From NCBI RefSeq assembly GCF_030867095.1, contig NC_081833.1, positions 70,583,895 to 70,647,894 on the forward strand: DNA of 64,000 nucleotides, in the 5' to 3' direction. Of this stretch, positions 33,919 through 45,700 are shown piece after piece. Each line of letters starts with the position of its first letter. The stretch's first letter is position 1. The DNA comes from Alligator mississippiensis. Its lineage: Eukaryota; Chordata; Crocodylia; Alligatoridae. Under the pieces are notes generated by a model. That model searched no databases. It saw only the letters and a program-made list of their open reading frames with translations, and was not told the origin of the DNA. The translations under genes were made by a program, and so were the position numbers.

Positions 33919-34791
33919 ATGAACATTGAGAAATATTTTTCAAGAACCGGATACAAAGGCTCGTATGACAAACAAGATCTGGAAACCTTAACTGCAGTCT
34001 TCCAGCACCACATCCGAGCGGTCCCCTTTGAAAACCTAAGCATCCACTGCGGGGAAACTATTACTTTGGAGTTAGACCAAGTTTACAACAAAATCGTGAT
34101 GAAGAGGCGTGGTGGATGGTGCATGGAAAACAATCAGCTGCTAAACTGGGTTCTGAAAACGCTGGGGTATGATACTACCATTTTGGGGGCATATGTATAC
34201 AATCCTCAACAAAACACATATGCTACCCGAATGACCCACCTTCTCATAAAGGTGGTTATTGGTGGCAAAGCCTATATTGTGGATGCAGGTTTTGGCGTGT
34301 CTGGTCAAATGTGGCAGCCAATGGAACTTATTTCTGGAAAAGACCAGCCGCAGATTCCTGGCATCTTTCGCTTTACAGAAAACGATGGGGTCTGGTACAA
34401 TGAGAAAATAAGGAGGAAACAATATATTCCCAATCAACACTTCTCTGATTCTGATCTTCTAGAAAAAAGATTGTGCAGGAAACTTTACTTCTTCAGTCTT
34501 GAGCCACGAACGGTGGCAGATTTCCAGTTCCAATGTACGTATCTTCAGACGTCCCCAGACTCCTTGTTTACAAAGAAGTCTATTTGCTCTATTCAGACCA
34601 CAAACGGGTTTCGGGCATTAATTGGATGGACGCTCATTGAGACAACATACAATTACAAGGAGGACATGGATGTTGTGGAATTCACGACCCTTCAAGAGGA
34701 AGAGGTGGAGAAGACACTGGAGGATAAATTCAACATAGCTCTGGAGAGAAAATTAGTCCCAATTAATGACAAAGGAGCATATAAAATTTAG
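33919..34791 (+). CDS. NAT: Arylamine N-acetyltransferase, copy 4 (290 aa)
   Basis: Intact NAT, expected to acetylate arylamines using acetyl-CoA. I start it at the second in-frame ATG (MNIEKYF): the acceptor cttcctttacag ends 5 nt upstream, the position used by the other copies, and the first ATG at 33880 would lie in the intron. The triad is Cys68 (RGGWC), His107 (THLLIK) and Asp122 (VDAGFG). The pocket positions are Phe125, Val127 and Gly129. The VDAG form and the QMWQPMELISGKDQPQ block resemble mammalian NATs more than copies 1 and 2 do. The C-terminus (RKLVPINDKGAYKI) also resembles the mammalian tail, and the length equals the mammalian 290 aa. It is clearly more diverged from copies 1 and 2 than they are from each other. 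No disabling change is seen. Confidence 0.95.
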   Translation: MNIEKYFSRTGYKGSYDKQDLETLTAVFQHHIRAVPFENLSIHCGETITLELDQVYNKIVMKRRGGWCMENNQLLNWVLKTLGYDTTILGAYVYNPQQNTYATRMTHLLIKVVIGGKAYIVDAGFGVSGQMWQPMELISGKDQPQIPGIFRFTENDGVWYNEKIRRKQYIPNQHFSDSDLLEKRLCRKLYFFSLEPRTVADFQFQCTYLQTSPDSLFTKKSICSIQTTNGFRALIGWTLIETTYNYKEDMDVVEFTTLQEEEVEKTLEDKFNIALERKLVPINDKGAYKI

Positions 34792-37350
34792 TGTTTTGGA
34801 TGAAATGCTATAATGATACATGTTTACGGCCTTTTTCATAATCTATTTAATCAGCATTAGATAAATTGCAGGAAAATTAGTGCCAGGTGAAAGTGAGAAC
34901 TTCAGTTCAAGGAAAACAGGCCCTTTAGTTTCTCATATCAATTGAGAGGCACCTGCTCAAGTACTGTGGGAGGAAATGCGGTCCCAGGAGAGACTGTGGA
35001 GCAGGGTGGGAAAGGGGGAAGCAGCATTTTTTAATAGCTTAAGCAGATAACTGGGAGTTAGAAATATTGAATCTAACACACTATTGACCTTTAACCACTG
35101 GGAAAATCACAATGGCCAAAACGTAGGCAACACCATCCCAGGTAGGACTTAAATAATAGCCTGATTTTCACAGGTGCTAAGATCTTTCTTCCATTTCCCT
35201 ACTTATAAAGTAGGACTAATCACAATACATATGAGGAGGAATAATTCATTCGTGATGGGGGAGCACTTGAACTTCATCAGCCCAGAGGTACCACAAACAG
35301 CAAAATGTTACAAAGTAAATGCCTTCGTTATTCCTGCAATGAACTGCACACACTGATTATTTAATACATGCATATGGCTCTCATGCTATATAATGGATGA
35401 ACTGTAATAAGGTGCCTAGTCAAGCATCACAATTTGTCCCTGCAGTTAGACTTCGATTGGCGCCATCCCGTGTAGATGAGGGTGTTGCACTTTATTTACG
35501 TTACAAAGCTAGAATTGTGGAAAGTAAGCTAGACACAAAAGCACTTTAACTGCGCTACACCATTATCCTTTTCAAAGCATCAAATGTGGTTTTGTTCTGG
35601 ATTATCCCACTTTCCATCACAGACTGCCTAAGAATCACATGGCCAGAAACTGCATTTTTTAATAACAAATATAAGTGGGAATGTCATCAAGGTGATGCGT
35701 ACTTGAAAGAAAACACATGAATCTAAGAGAGTCCCCTTCTAACTTTAAAGCTGAGTCAATCAGCTATTAGATAAAAGCGCCAAAAAGCCCCACTAAAGCG
35801 CTTGATCTATACAGATGTCGGGCGAGCCGGGTCCAACTAATGCGATGCCTCTTCTGGGCATGCGCAGGGTTCGGCATGGGGGTTCATGGAGTTTAAAGTG
35901 GATTTTTTTAACATTTTCAAGCAGGCTTTGTGATTTAAAAAACATAGCTCCCTATTTAAAAAAAAAATATTTCCCATGTTGGTATGTGAAAGACAGACAA
36001 AGATAGGGGAACCTGCCTGGAAAAAAGAAAGCAGCAATGTGTGTGATGGCAACAAATTAAAAAAAAAAAAAGACAAATCTGTTCTGCAGTTTCTTTGACT
36101 AATCATAGCCCTGGGCGTTGCTTTTAACTGCAAGTTAACTATTACAGCAAAAAGATATGTGTGATTTGGGCACACATCATGCCTGTTGCAAAGTACAGCT
36201 GAAGTTAAATAATAATAGAACTATACTTAAAACACCTTGTAAAAGCTGAATTGTTTTATTAACACAATCTGTATTTTTCAGATTAAGATTTCACAAACAT
36301 CTGTCCTCCCTTCCCTCTTATTAAACAGTTTCTTTATCATAGACCGGTAGCTCCTCAAATTAGCAAACGTGTATTAAGAGTTTCAAATAAAACCATTTGC
36401 CCTTTAACTAAGGCTCTCTCAATCCACAGAAAACAGTACCTCCTTCGGTGGCTGCTGACGTTTCCCGTTTTCTTATTCTCTTTGATCTCACACAGTCTTT
36501 GACATCCCTTTACTTCTGAGCTTGCCTCTGTAGTCATCTCTGGTTCTGTTCCCACCTCACCTGGCTCTTGCTTTCGACTATAGATCTATTCTCCGTGGTC
36601 CACACGTTTCAGTCCTCGACCCTATCCCTCACTGTACCATCTTTTATATCCACCATCCCATTGAGATTTCATCTCCCCTTGCTCTCCTGACCCGTGACAA
36701 ATGCTACTAAGTCCCGGCATTAGATTAAATGGGGGTAAGCCATTTCATACCTGCTGAAGATGTTTTTCTAACAAAATATCCCAACGTTGGTAAATACATT
36801 AGTGTTTTTGCTGTGAATGTCAAATCCAAAAATAGTGAATACAAGTGCTGCCGAAAGGACCAAGAATAGCATCGATTAATAAAAAAACTATAAAAGGCAC
36901 CAAACGTCTGCTGCTTACAGTTTGAGGAGCCTTCCTTGTGGAAAACAAAAAAATATTCTAAAAAGGGCTGGCTGGCTGGCCTAAAAGTAACCTGTCTCCC
37001 CTGCTCTTCATAGGTGGGATTGTATGTGGCAGTTCATTCAACCTGTTCCATCAGAAATATAGTTTCAAGCTAAAGTGTTATTATTAATGAACTTGCTTCG
37101 AGAAGTTTGAGGATAATCTACTGCATGGAGTTGAACAGTTCTGAACAGTTTTAGCTGCAGACTGTTGCTGAAACCAATGAGAATGCAAGCCATCCCTCTG
37201 CTTCCAAACTGTATTTGGAAATATGAAATCCATTATTTTAATCAAGAGAAAAACAAGATGCTTTTGCTTTAAGGCTGAGATCTGGATTAAATCCCATTAG
37301 ATTTACATGGAACCGGGTACTCAAATGCCAAAGACTGCTTTGCATAATTA
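34792..37350. other. 3' flank of NAT copy 4, no gene
   Basis: AT-rich sequence with A-runs near 35960 and 36060 and no recognisable exon. Around 35780-35880 is a more GC-rich patch (agcgccaaaaagc then actaaagcgc) that could be a diverged miniature transposon. Confidence 0.35.
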
Positions 37351-38940
37351 GAATTATAGGAAGTTAGGGTTGGAAAGGACCTCAGGGGGTCGCACCTAGT
37401 CCAACCCCTTGCTCAAAGCAGGACTGGTCCTAATTAGATCATCCCAGCCAAAGCTTTGTCTAGCCAGGTTTTGAAAACCTCCAAGGATGGACCTTCTACC
37501 TGGATAACCTGTTTCAGTGTTTTACTACCCTCCTAGTGAGAAAATTCTTCCTAATATCTAACCTAAACTTCCCTTGTAACTTGAGCCCATTGCTCCTTGT
37601 TCTGTCATCTGCCACCACTGGGAACAGTCCAGCTCCATTCTTTTGAATCCCGCTTTAGGTAGTTGAAGGCTGCTATTAAGTCCCCTCTGTCTTCTCTTCT
37701 ATAGACTAAGTAAACCCAGTTCCCCCAGTCTTTCCTCTTAAGTCATGTGCTCCAGCCCCCGAACCATTTTTGTTGCCCTCTGCTGGACTTTCTCCAACTT
37801 TTCCACATCCTTTCTGCAGTGGGGGGCCTAAAGCTGAACATAGGACTCCAGATGTGGCCTCACCCATGCTGAATAGAGGGAATAATCACTTCCCTTGACT
37901 TGCTGGCAACACTATTACCAATGCAGCCCAGTATGCCATTAGCCTTCTTGGCAATGAGGGCACTCTGCTGGCTCATATTCAGCTGATTGGCCACTGTACC
38001 CCCCAGGCCCTTTCTGCAGAGCTGCTGCTTAGCCAGTCACCCCCAGCCTGTAGTGGTGCATGGGATTGTTCTGTCCTAAGCGCTGGACTTTGCATTTCTC
38101 CTCATTGAACCTCATGATATTTCTTTTAGCCCAATCATCCAATTTGCCTAGGTCACTCTGAATCCTAGCCCTACCCTCCAGAGTATCTATTATTCCCCCG
38201 AGGTTGGTGTCAGCTGCAAAAATGCTGAAGGTGCATTTGTGCCATCTTCCAGGTCATTGGTGAAAATATTGAACAAAACTAGCCCCAGGACCAACCCCTG
38301 GGGCACTCCACTTGATACCGGCTGTCAACTAGACATCGAGTCATTGATTACTACCCTCTGAGCCTGATGCACTAGCCCATTTTCTATCCATCTCAATTCA
38401 TTCATTCAGCCCGTACTTCCTTAGCTTGCCTGCAAGAATGTTGTGGAAGACTGTATCAAAAGTCTTGCTAAAATCAAGGTACCGGTCTCCCCGCATCCAC
38501 AAAGCCAGTCATCTCACCATAGAAGGCAATCGGGTTGGTCAGGCATGACTTGAACCCATGCTGACTGCAACCCATGCTGACTGCTCCTAATCACCTTCTT
38601 CTCCAAACTGCTTAGAAATGGATTCCTTGAGGATCTGCTCCATGATTTTTCCAGGGACTGAGGTAAGACTGGCTGGTCTGTAGTTCTCTGGATCCTCCTT
38701 CTTCCCTTTCTTAAATATAGGCACTATGTTTGCCCTCTTCCAATCATCTGGGTCCTTTTGTGACCGCCATGAGTTTTCAAAGATGATGGCCAATGGTTCT
38801 ACAATCACATCACCCAACTCCCTCAACACCCTTGGGTGCATCCCATCTAGCCCCATGGATGTGTACACATCCAATTCCTACACATACCTAATGCCCAATG
38901 GAGTCTGTCTACCATCACCAGTTGTCTAGTGAGGGTCCTC
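37351..38940 (-). mobile_element. CR1 LINE, 5'-truncated, 3' end present
   Basis: The - strand carries reverse transcriptase pieces: MGLDGMHPRVLRELGDV, NYRPASLTSVPGKIMEQIL and FKKGKKEDP. The 3' end lies at low coordinates, with the characteristic ggttggaaaggacctcaggg seen on the + strand and the attctataattct-type tail. The 5' part is missing. Many stops and frame changes are present. Confidence 0.88.
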
Positions 38941-39040
38941 TAGGAGACAACTATTCATAACAAATGAAACGTGGTTCAAACTCTGAGATGCCATTGGAAA
39001 AAAAAAAGATTAGAAAAGCAATTAAAAAAAATCACAAAGA

Positions 39041-39135
39041 ACAAAGTTTAATCAGTTCATGGATCACTGGAGGCAAGACATAGGCTGTGTACCCACTTCA
39101 GCTAGACTCTGTCCCTGTGATGTTTAATATTCAAT
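39041..39135 (+). repeat. Partner block of 30771-30860
   Basis: Collinear similarity (tcatggatcactggag, gactctgtccc). It sits about 4.2 kb after NAT copy 4, whereas the partner sits about 1.8 kb after the pseudogene, consistent with an older duplication of a NAT-bearing unit. Confidence 0.4.
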
Positions 39136-40071
39136 ACAAAGCAGACCAAAAAGTAACAAGCCAGGAGGAAGAGACAACAGAAGGGAAACTGTGTAATTCT
39201 CATGTCTTCCCAGCATTAGTAGCTACAGATGGGCCAAATTGTTCAACTGGCTTCAAAAAAGGGGAGAATAAAAGCTAACACAATCGTTTTATCATCATCT
39301 TGGGCAGATCATTTCAGAGTCACGTCTTTCAGCAATCAAATGTCATTTCACCAAGCCCTGTAGGCATCAGCTGACTAACATAATGGATAAAAAGGCCATG
39401 AAATGTTTTCTTTTGTAGAAAAGACGTGAAAGTGCAGGCTGTCATATCTGTTAAGTCCAGATAAGTAACGTTTAATTATGACCTGCTGGAACTCTTGACC
39501 CATTCTGAGCAACACTGGGCATGTTGATTGACTGGTGCTCACATGCTGAGGATAAAAATAAAAGCTTTTACTCAGCACCCTTGTAAACAAATAGCAGAAG
39601 GAGATGCTAACTTGTCAACCCAGTTTGCAGTTTTCCTGATTACTTGCACCAGTTCCTCTCCATTGTCGACACATGCTGCTTTCAGCAAGTGCTTGTGGCT
39701 AACTACACGAGATTTCCTGATGGAGTGTATTAGTAAGACAGATGCAGAATGCCAATATTCACTTTCCAAGGAATAGGGAACTAGGTTCTCAATGACGCTT
39801 GAACAATTCTTAGTGGTATGAATGGTCAATGAGGACACACATGCCACGTACTGAAGACTGAGTTAAAACACTGATGCATCTCGGCTGTTAAAACTTAAGG
39901 CCTGCTTTAAAAACTGCTGGGGCCTAAAGAAGCTAATAGGCACATGGGGGGATTTATAGTCCCAGCATTGCCCAATGGTATCTGTCAGCACAGAAATACC
40001 TTTAAAAATATCAGTTTGTCACTGAGGGTTTGGCCACCAGCCCTACATTGCAATACAATGTATACTATTAA

Positions 40072-40244
40072 CAAGGGGATGCAACCTAAGGCTCACAGGC
40101 CATATCCAGCCTGCAGAGTGATTCTCTGGCCTGTGAAGCCAGGGTATTGGGGAGGATTTGGCAGCAACCTGTGGTGACAGGAGGAAGGGAAGGGGTGAAA
40201 AGGAAGGGGAGGATGGTGAGGGGAAGGTGGGATGCCAACCCCTG
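40072..40244. mobile_element. Short hAT-type MITE
   Basis: The left end is caaggggatgcaacc and the right end inverted is caggggttggcatcc. The flanks ctattaa and ctcttaa are near-identical. The interior has ggcctgtgaagcc, typical of these elements. Confidence 0.55.
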
Positions 40245-40249
40245 CTCTT

Positions 40250-42585
40250 AAGACGGTATTTTGTAGTTCCTGCTGAATAAGGATTCATCTCAGCAGCTGT
40301 TTTTAAAGTTGCACTTGACTAGAACATCTAACTATCAGCAAGAGCTCTTTCAAACTTCTAGCCATCTTTTAAAAGATCTATATAATCTATCTTAAATGAT
40401 TAAAAAATTGCTACCTTAAATATAATCTTTCTTAAAGGATCTATATAATTGATGAGGGTTGTGCTGGAGTTACTTATTTTTTCTCTTACCCTGCAGTGAC
40501 AGAATGTGAGCTTTGTATGAAGTTGCTGAAACTTAGGTTGCTCTACCCAAAGCTTTCTATATTTGTGTACTTATGTACATAGGTACAAACACACACATAC
40601 TTTGCAGAGACAAACTCTAGGACATAGAGATTTCTGTGCGATTCTGTGGGGTTTTTTAAACCTCCCCTAAATCAAATGACGTAATTCTATTTTGGGGAAC
40701 TCCGAAAACAAAGCAAAGCAAAGTGTTTCATACAGCCTTTATGTAAGAAAAATATCTCAGCAAAGGGTTAAGACTTTTTATATTATTAGTAGGCATCTCA
40801 AATAATTCCTATAATAATTTAAACAAAAGACCCCTTTATTTGACAGCTATAAAATGTCATCAGTTCAAAAGTCCTGAAGTCAAGTGAAATTAAAGTGCCA
40901 TCTAGTGGTCACTTGTATTTTGCTAGAATATGGTTTCCCCAAAATATCCAATACAGTTACTCATAAATGCTGCCTCTAGTAAAAAGAATGAATTCACATA
41001 AAGAAGAATAATTTTCCTAATGATATGCAAGAAAGAATAATGGGATATATCCTGAGTTTTTCTTATGATGACCACCAATAGATCATTTCTTACCTAGGTC
41101 ACATTTTCCATGGGAAGAAAAATGCCTTGCGATTATTAACTTTTGCCCAACTGGTAATAATATATGGCCAAGTTTTAAGTAATTGAACCAGTAGCATTTA
41201 ATTAGCTCTGAAAACCTCTCTCAGATCATGAATCACATACTTTCTATCTTTATTAAGCTCCCTCACTAGGTTAAAATGTATTTCTCTTCCCATGTGCGAT
41301 CCATCTTGAATATCTAATTAGGTGCTTTTGATATATGGATCGTAGCCCATATATCATACTTGCAAACTACTGTAGACGTACAGCCTCTTACTTTATATAA
41401 TTGAGTTTTGTATCTTGCTTCACTGAGCTGGTTCCAAAAAAAGCCTCTTAGGCCCTGTGATAGAATGACTCTTGCAAACTTCCAAATGCCTCCCTTCTCA
41501 GCAACTTGGCCACCTAGCTAAGGAAGGAAAATAACATTCAAAGCATATTTATTGCAGAAGGGTGGGATATAGAATCCTATTGTAATTCAGCTCTAGCCCA
41601 GAGCATTGAGTAACCAAAGGTCTGTATTGTTTCTATTGCAAAATACTTGAAATTTCTATTTAGAAAGTGTTGTAGCAAAGGCATTTGAAGACTATTATTA
41701 GTTTGGAGCATCTAAGCTAGGCATTACAGCTAAACTATCAAAGTATGATGCGTCACACTACATTAAGTTGCACAATTTGTTGTAAGTTATCTAAACCACA
41801 GCAATTAAACCAGAACTTTTTATTTGATTTTACGACATGGTTCCTGAAGCAGTCATTATGCCAAAGTCACAGACCTTAGATGTTTACAAAAAAAAAAAAT
41901 CACATATTTTTCCAGAACAGGAAAAAAAGCAAACAAACAAACAAGATTGACTAACTTGTTGAAGGAAGGAGGTTAAAAATCATGATCTATGCAATTTTGT
42001 CAAACTGAAAATGTCACCCAATATAAACATCTAGCTTGTTCTAGGGAAAAAATGCTTTTGCTACAAGAAGTACTTTTTAAAACAGACTTTATAAAAAAAT
42101 TCAATTAAATGGATTTAATCTCTGCTCCTTCTACTCCTTATTTTTAGAACTGTTGGAGAAATGTAAGTTTGTTATGTTTTCAATTTTAAAAGTGTAAAGG
42201 GATTTCATTTTATACAATAAAAAAAGCAATGAAAGCTAGATTGCTTTATAAAATTGGCCATAGCTCATCTTCAGCTCAAATACTGGCTTTCAGTTATGAT
42301 CACAACGCTGTTACTCTTAACTACATGTGACAGCCATTCTATACTTAGGCATAACATTAAAGAGCTGTGAGGCTTACAGCCCCGTACTCAATAAAACATG
42401 CTCAAAAAAGGAAAGGATGTACGACATCCATTGTGTATGCATCCACTTTGAAAAGATGTCATGTGGACAGCAGAAATTTCAAATATATATTATTTTATGT
42501 TATATAGCAGAAAACAAGCAACCCCAGTTCATGTTACTGAACTCGGTAAATAACATTTCTATTAGCTCCAGTAGTACAGTTCACA
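40250..42585 (-). other. Region downstream of MPHOSPH6, partly its 3' UTR
   Basis: AT-rich, with no other gene recognised. The length of the 3' UTR cannot be fixed from sequence. Confidence 0.4.
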
Positions 42586-42727
42586 TTAATCCTGAGGTTT
42601 TAAGAACATTTTCTTAACATTGCTAGGTCTCAAATTACTATTCTCATCTTCATCCTCGTCCTGTAATTCATGGCGGTCTCTTTTCTTCAAGAATTTCTTC
42701 CCTATTGTTCCTACTAAAGATTCATAT
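42586..42727 (-). CDS. MPHOSPH6: MPHOSPH6 exon 5 (terminal)
   Basis: 142 nt complete the Arg codon and run YESLVGTIGKKF to FLKPQD and a TAA stop. The acceptor is tttacag. The 3' UTR continues to lower coordinates. A - strand AATAAA is present at 41819-41824, but its use is unproven. Confidence 0.95.
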
Positions 42728-45700
42728 CTGTAAAGATATTAAAAATAAAATTTAATTACTTTTCTTCATAAAAATCTACACAAACTCATGCACAATAAGC
42801 TATAGATTCCTAGGAGGAATACCAATCTATGAAATAGCTACTACAGGCAAAGAGATATTGGCAGAATATTAATGGACCAATTTTGCTTTCTATCATGCAG
42901 TGACAGTACTGAAAGAGTTAGTATCAAGTACACTAGGATAGCAGGAGGTAGAAAATAGCTGCAGATTATTTCTCAAGAAAGTAATGAGGTGAAGGAGATT
43001 TCAGTGAACACATCTTCAAATTTCTTATGGGGAACGAGAATTTTGCACAATATATAAGTTTGCTCTTTATTATAAACACTCTTGTAAACACACAGTCACA
43101 CATCTTCTTGCTTGGTAATTTTAACAATGTCATAAAACATAACTTACCTTCTGGCCATTTCTTCATCTGATACATCAGCCTCCATTTTATCATCTGCTTC
43201 AATTTCTTCTTTTTTGTACCTAGAGTTCATTTGGATCATTAACTTCTGAAAATGAAATAGGAAATCAGTTTTGTATTTAACTCTTTTGCAGAATGTAAAC
43301 TACACAGATGTTTACTCGTAAGAGAAACTCATTTTAAAATGCAGAGTCAAGCTCTCGTTCTCCCTGAGATTTTGCTCCTGCTTTTCCCTGTTTGCAGTAA
43401 TCACTTAGTACTAAAAGGTGGATGACCAGAAGCCTTGAATAAAAACACATAGTGCTGTCATTCCAAGAAACCAGCAAATGCAAGTGTGAATGGTTGCTTT
43501 CCTTCCATCTCTACTGGGGGGTGGGTGGTCAGATGTACCTGGCCTGAGCCTTGCAATTACCCCCATCCACGCAGACCATATTTGGCCAGTTCACTCAGGG
43601 AAGCGCCTCCTGTCCCCTAAATCTCAGCGAGGACTGGTAAAGCAGTCAATACCAAGCCCTCACAAAACTGGAAATAATATACTTTCTGATATTTCCTCCA
43701 GTTTCAATTATTCCAATATAATATTACCTGCCTCTGATTTTGTCCTTGATTGAGCTCCTCACATCTGTGATTGGGATTTATAACTGCTCCTAACAGTTGA
43801 AGCTACTTAAATGGCAAAGCACTATAGCCTGTGGATGTGTTAAAGAAACAGCGGATAACTCCTTAACAAAGTTATTTAGATGGGTTTTTTTTTTTCCAAT
43901 TGACAGGTATGATTTAGGGCAGAGGTGTCAAAGAGTGGGCCCGTGGGCCAAATCTGGTCTGGGGAACCTTATCATCCAGTCTGCGGTGCTGCCTGCGGGT
44001 CTCGGACTGGCCCTGCATGCACGGGTAGTGTTTAGGGTGGGTCGGTGGGCCTGAACCAGCCCAGCCTCACGTTCTTCAGCCTGTGGGGCCAGATGAGTTT
44101 GATAACCCTTGTCAGGGTATCTAATTCCTCTATCTTAAAAATGAGAGCAAATTTGGGAATGAAGGCACTTGAAGATGTTCATTTGACAAGGGAAAAATCT
44201 TGTTTGCAAGGCTTGACAATAAAAAATATACAACTGGCAGGATGCCAAGGCATGGCAAGACTGTAATCATAATTTCCCACTCAATCATATCAGATACAAA
44301 GTCACCTTAAGTCATCCTTTCACAGTCATTTTTAGCTGCTTGATTCAAATCAATGGTAATGATTTTAACATACCAATAGAGATACATAACACTGACCAGA
44401 AAATAAAGATATCTCTGCCCAGGAGCATAATTCTTCAAGTCCATTACTTACACAAACAGTCTCCAGTCAATGGGGCTGAAAGATTGTAGGGTTGTACCCT
44501 AAGTTAAGCAGCAAACAGGATGACTAAAAAAATACTGGAAGAGAGTTACAGTAATGAGTTCAGGCAGTTGCTCGGCAAGTAGCATATGGAAAACAAAGCC
44601 CCTGTCCTTTGAGGGGAAGGAAAACAAGTAGGAGTCAGGGAGTTACTGGCGTGTGAATACAAGAAGCTGAGTGCTGGATATTTTCAGAATTTACACCTGA
44701 CTTCCAAAAAACTTTGCTTGAATCTCAATCTTTTCAGGCTGATATACACTTAAAACCTTGTGAAGGGTACTGCTGTGTCACGGGACAAAGTGCGAACACC
44801 TCCATATGAGCCTGCCCGCCTACATCTCAACTCTAATTTGGAGCCATCTCTAACAGAGAAAGGCAATTCAGCTGCCTAACTCATTCCACTGAAATAATCA
44901 ACACTGGTGCCAATGGATATTGATGTGTGAAATAAGACAAGTCAGCCAGGGACTGGGAAGAGACCAACTTATTTCCAGTAGGCCAGCTTTCAATCCCTCC
45001 TGACTTGGTCAAAATTCAAAGCAGTTGCCTAGATGCAAAAGGTAGCAACTGAATGAACACATCCAAATTCCAACTCCATTGAAAATGGCACTTTTCATTC
45101 ACAGAACAGGAAAAAAATATAAAAAGAAAGCATTGCTGACACCATTTCACATGTGGATAAATCAGACACTGAGTTAATGTGACCTGATCCAGGTTACACA
45201 GCAAGTCAACGGGTCTCTTGAGGTCTCTTGAATATCCACCCAGGACCCAAAATCTGGATCACCTAATGAGAGAGAGCAAACACCGCCCCCACAGCCTGCT
45301 AGGTTTTTGGCATCAAATGTGAAAAAGTTTGCTGGTATTCTTCAATCTGATTTTGATTGCGTTTTGCATGACAAAATTTATTCCAAAAGTCGTGAGAGCT
45401 AAGAGCTTGACTTATAAAGTTAGAAATGATCCATGGGTACAAAGGAACAGCGGGTCAGCAAATGAAGCAAAGGAATCAAGCACCTAGATGCAGGGTCAGC
45501 AGACTTCGTTGGGAATGCAGATGGGGGCAGGAAGCTACCATGTTTACCCTCATTAGTGGAACACTAACTGGAAGCAAAAAGATTAGTCAAATTTAGGCAA
45601 TGCATACTTCAGAGTATGAGGTAAAAGTAAGCTCAAATAACTTTCACTAAAGTCATCTTCTCTTAAGTCCTCCTTGCTTCAAGGAGGGTAAGAATCCGAA

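Noticed and set aside
38587-38874. A 95-codon - strand frame as a gene
   Set aside because: It is CR1 reverse transcriptase sequence.
14815-40930. Short shared motif catctagtggtca near 14824 and 40898
   Set aside because: Only about 15 bp agree, with unrelated flanks; too short to call a repeat or duplication.
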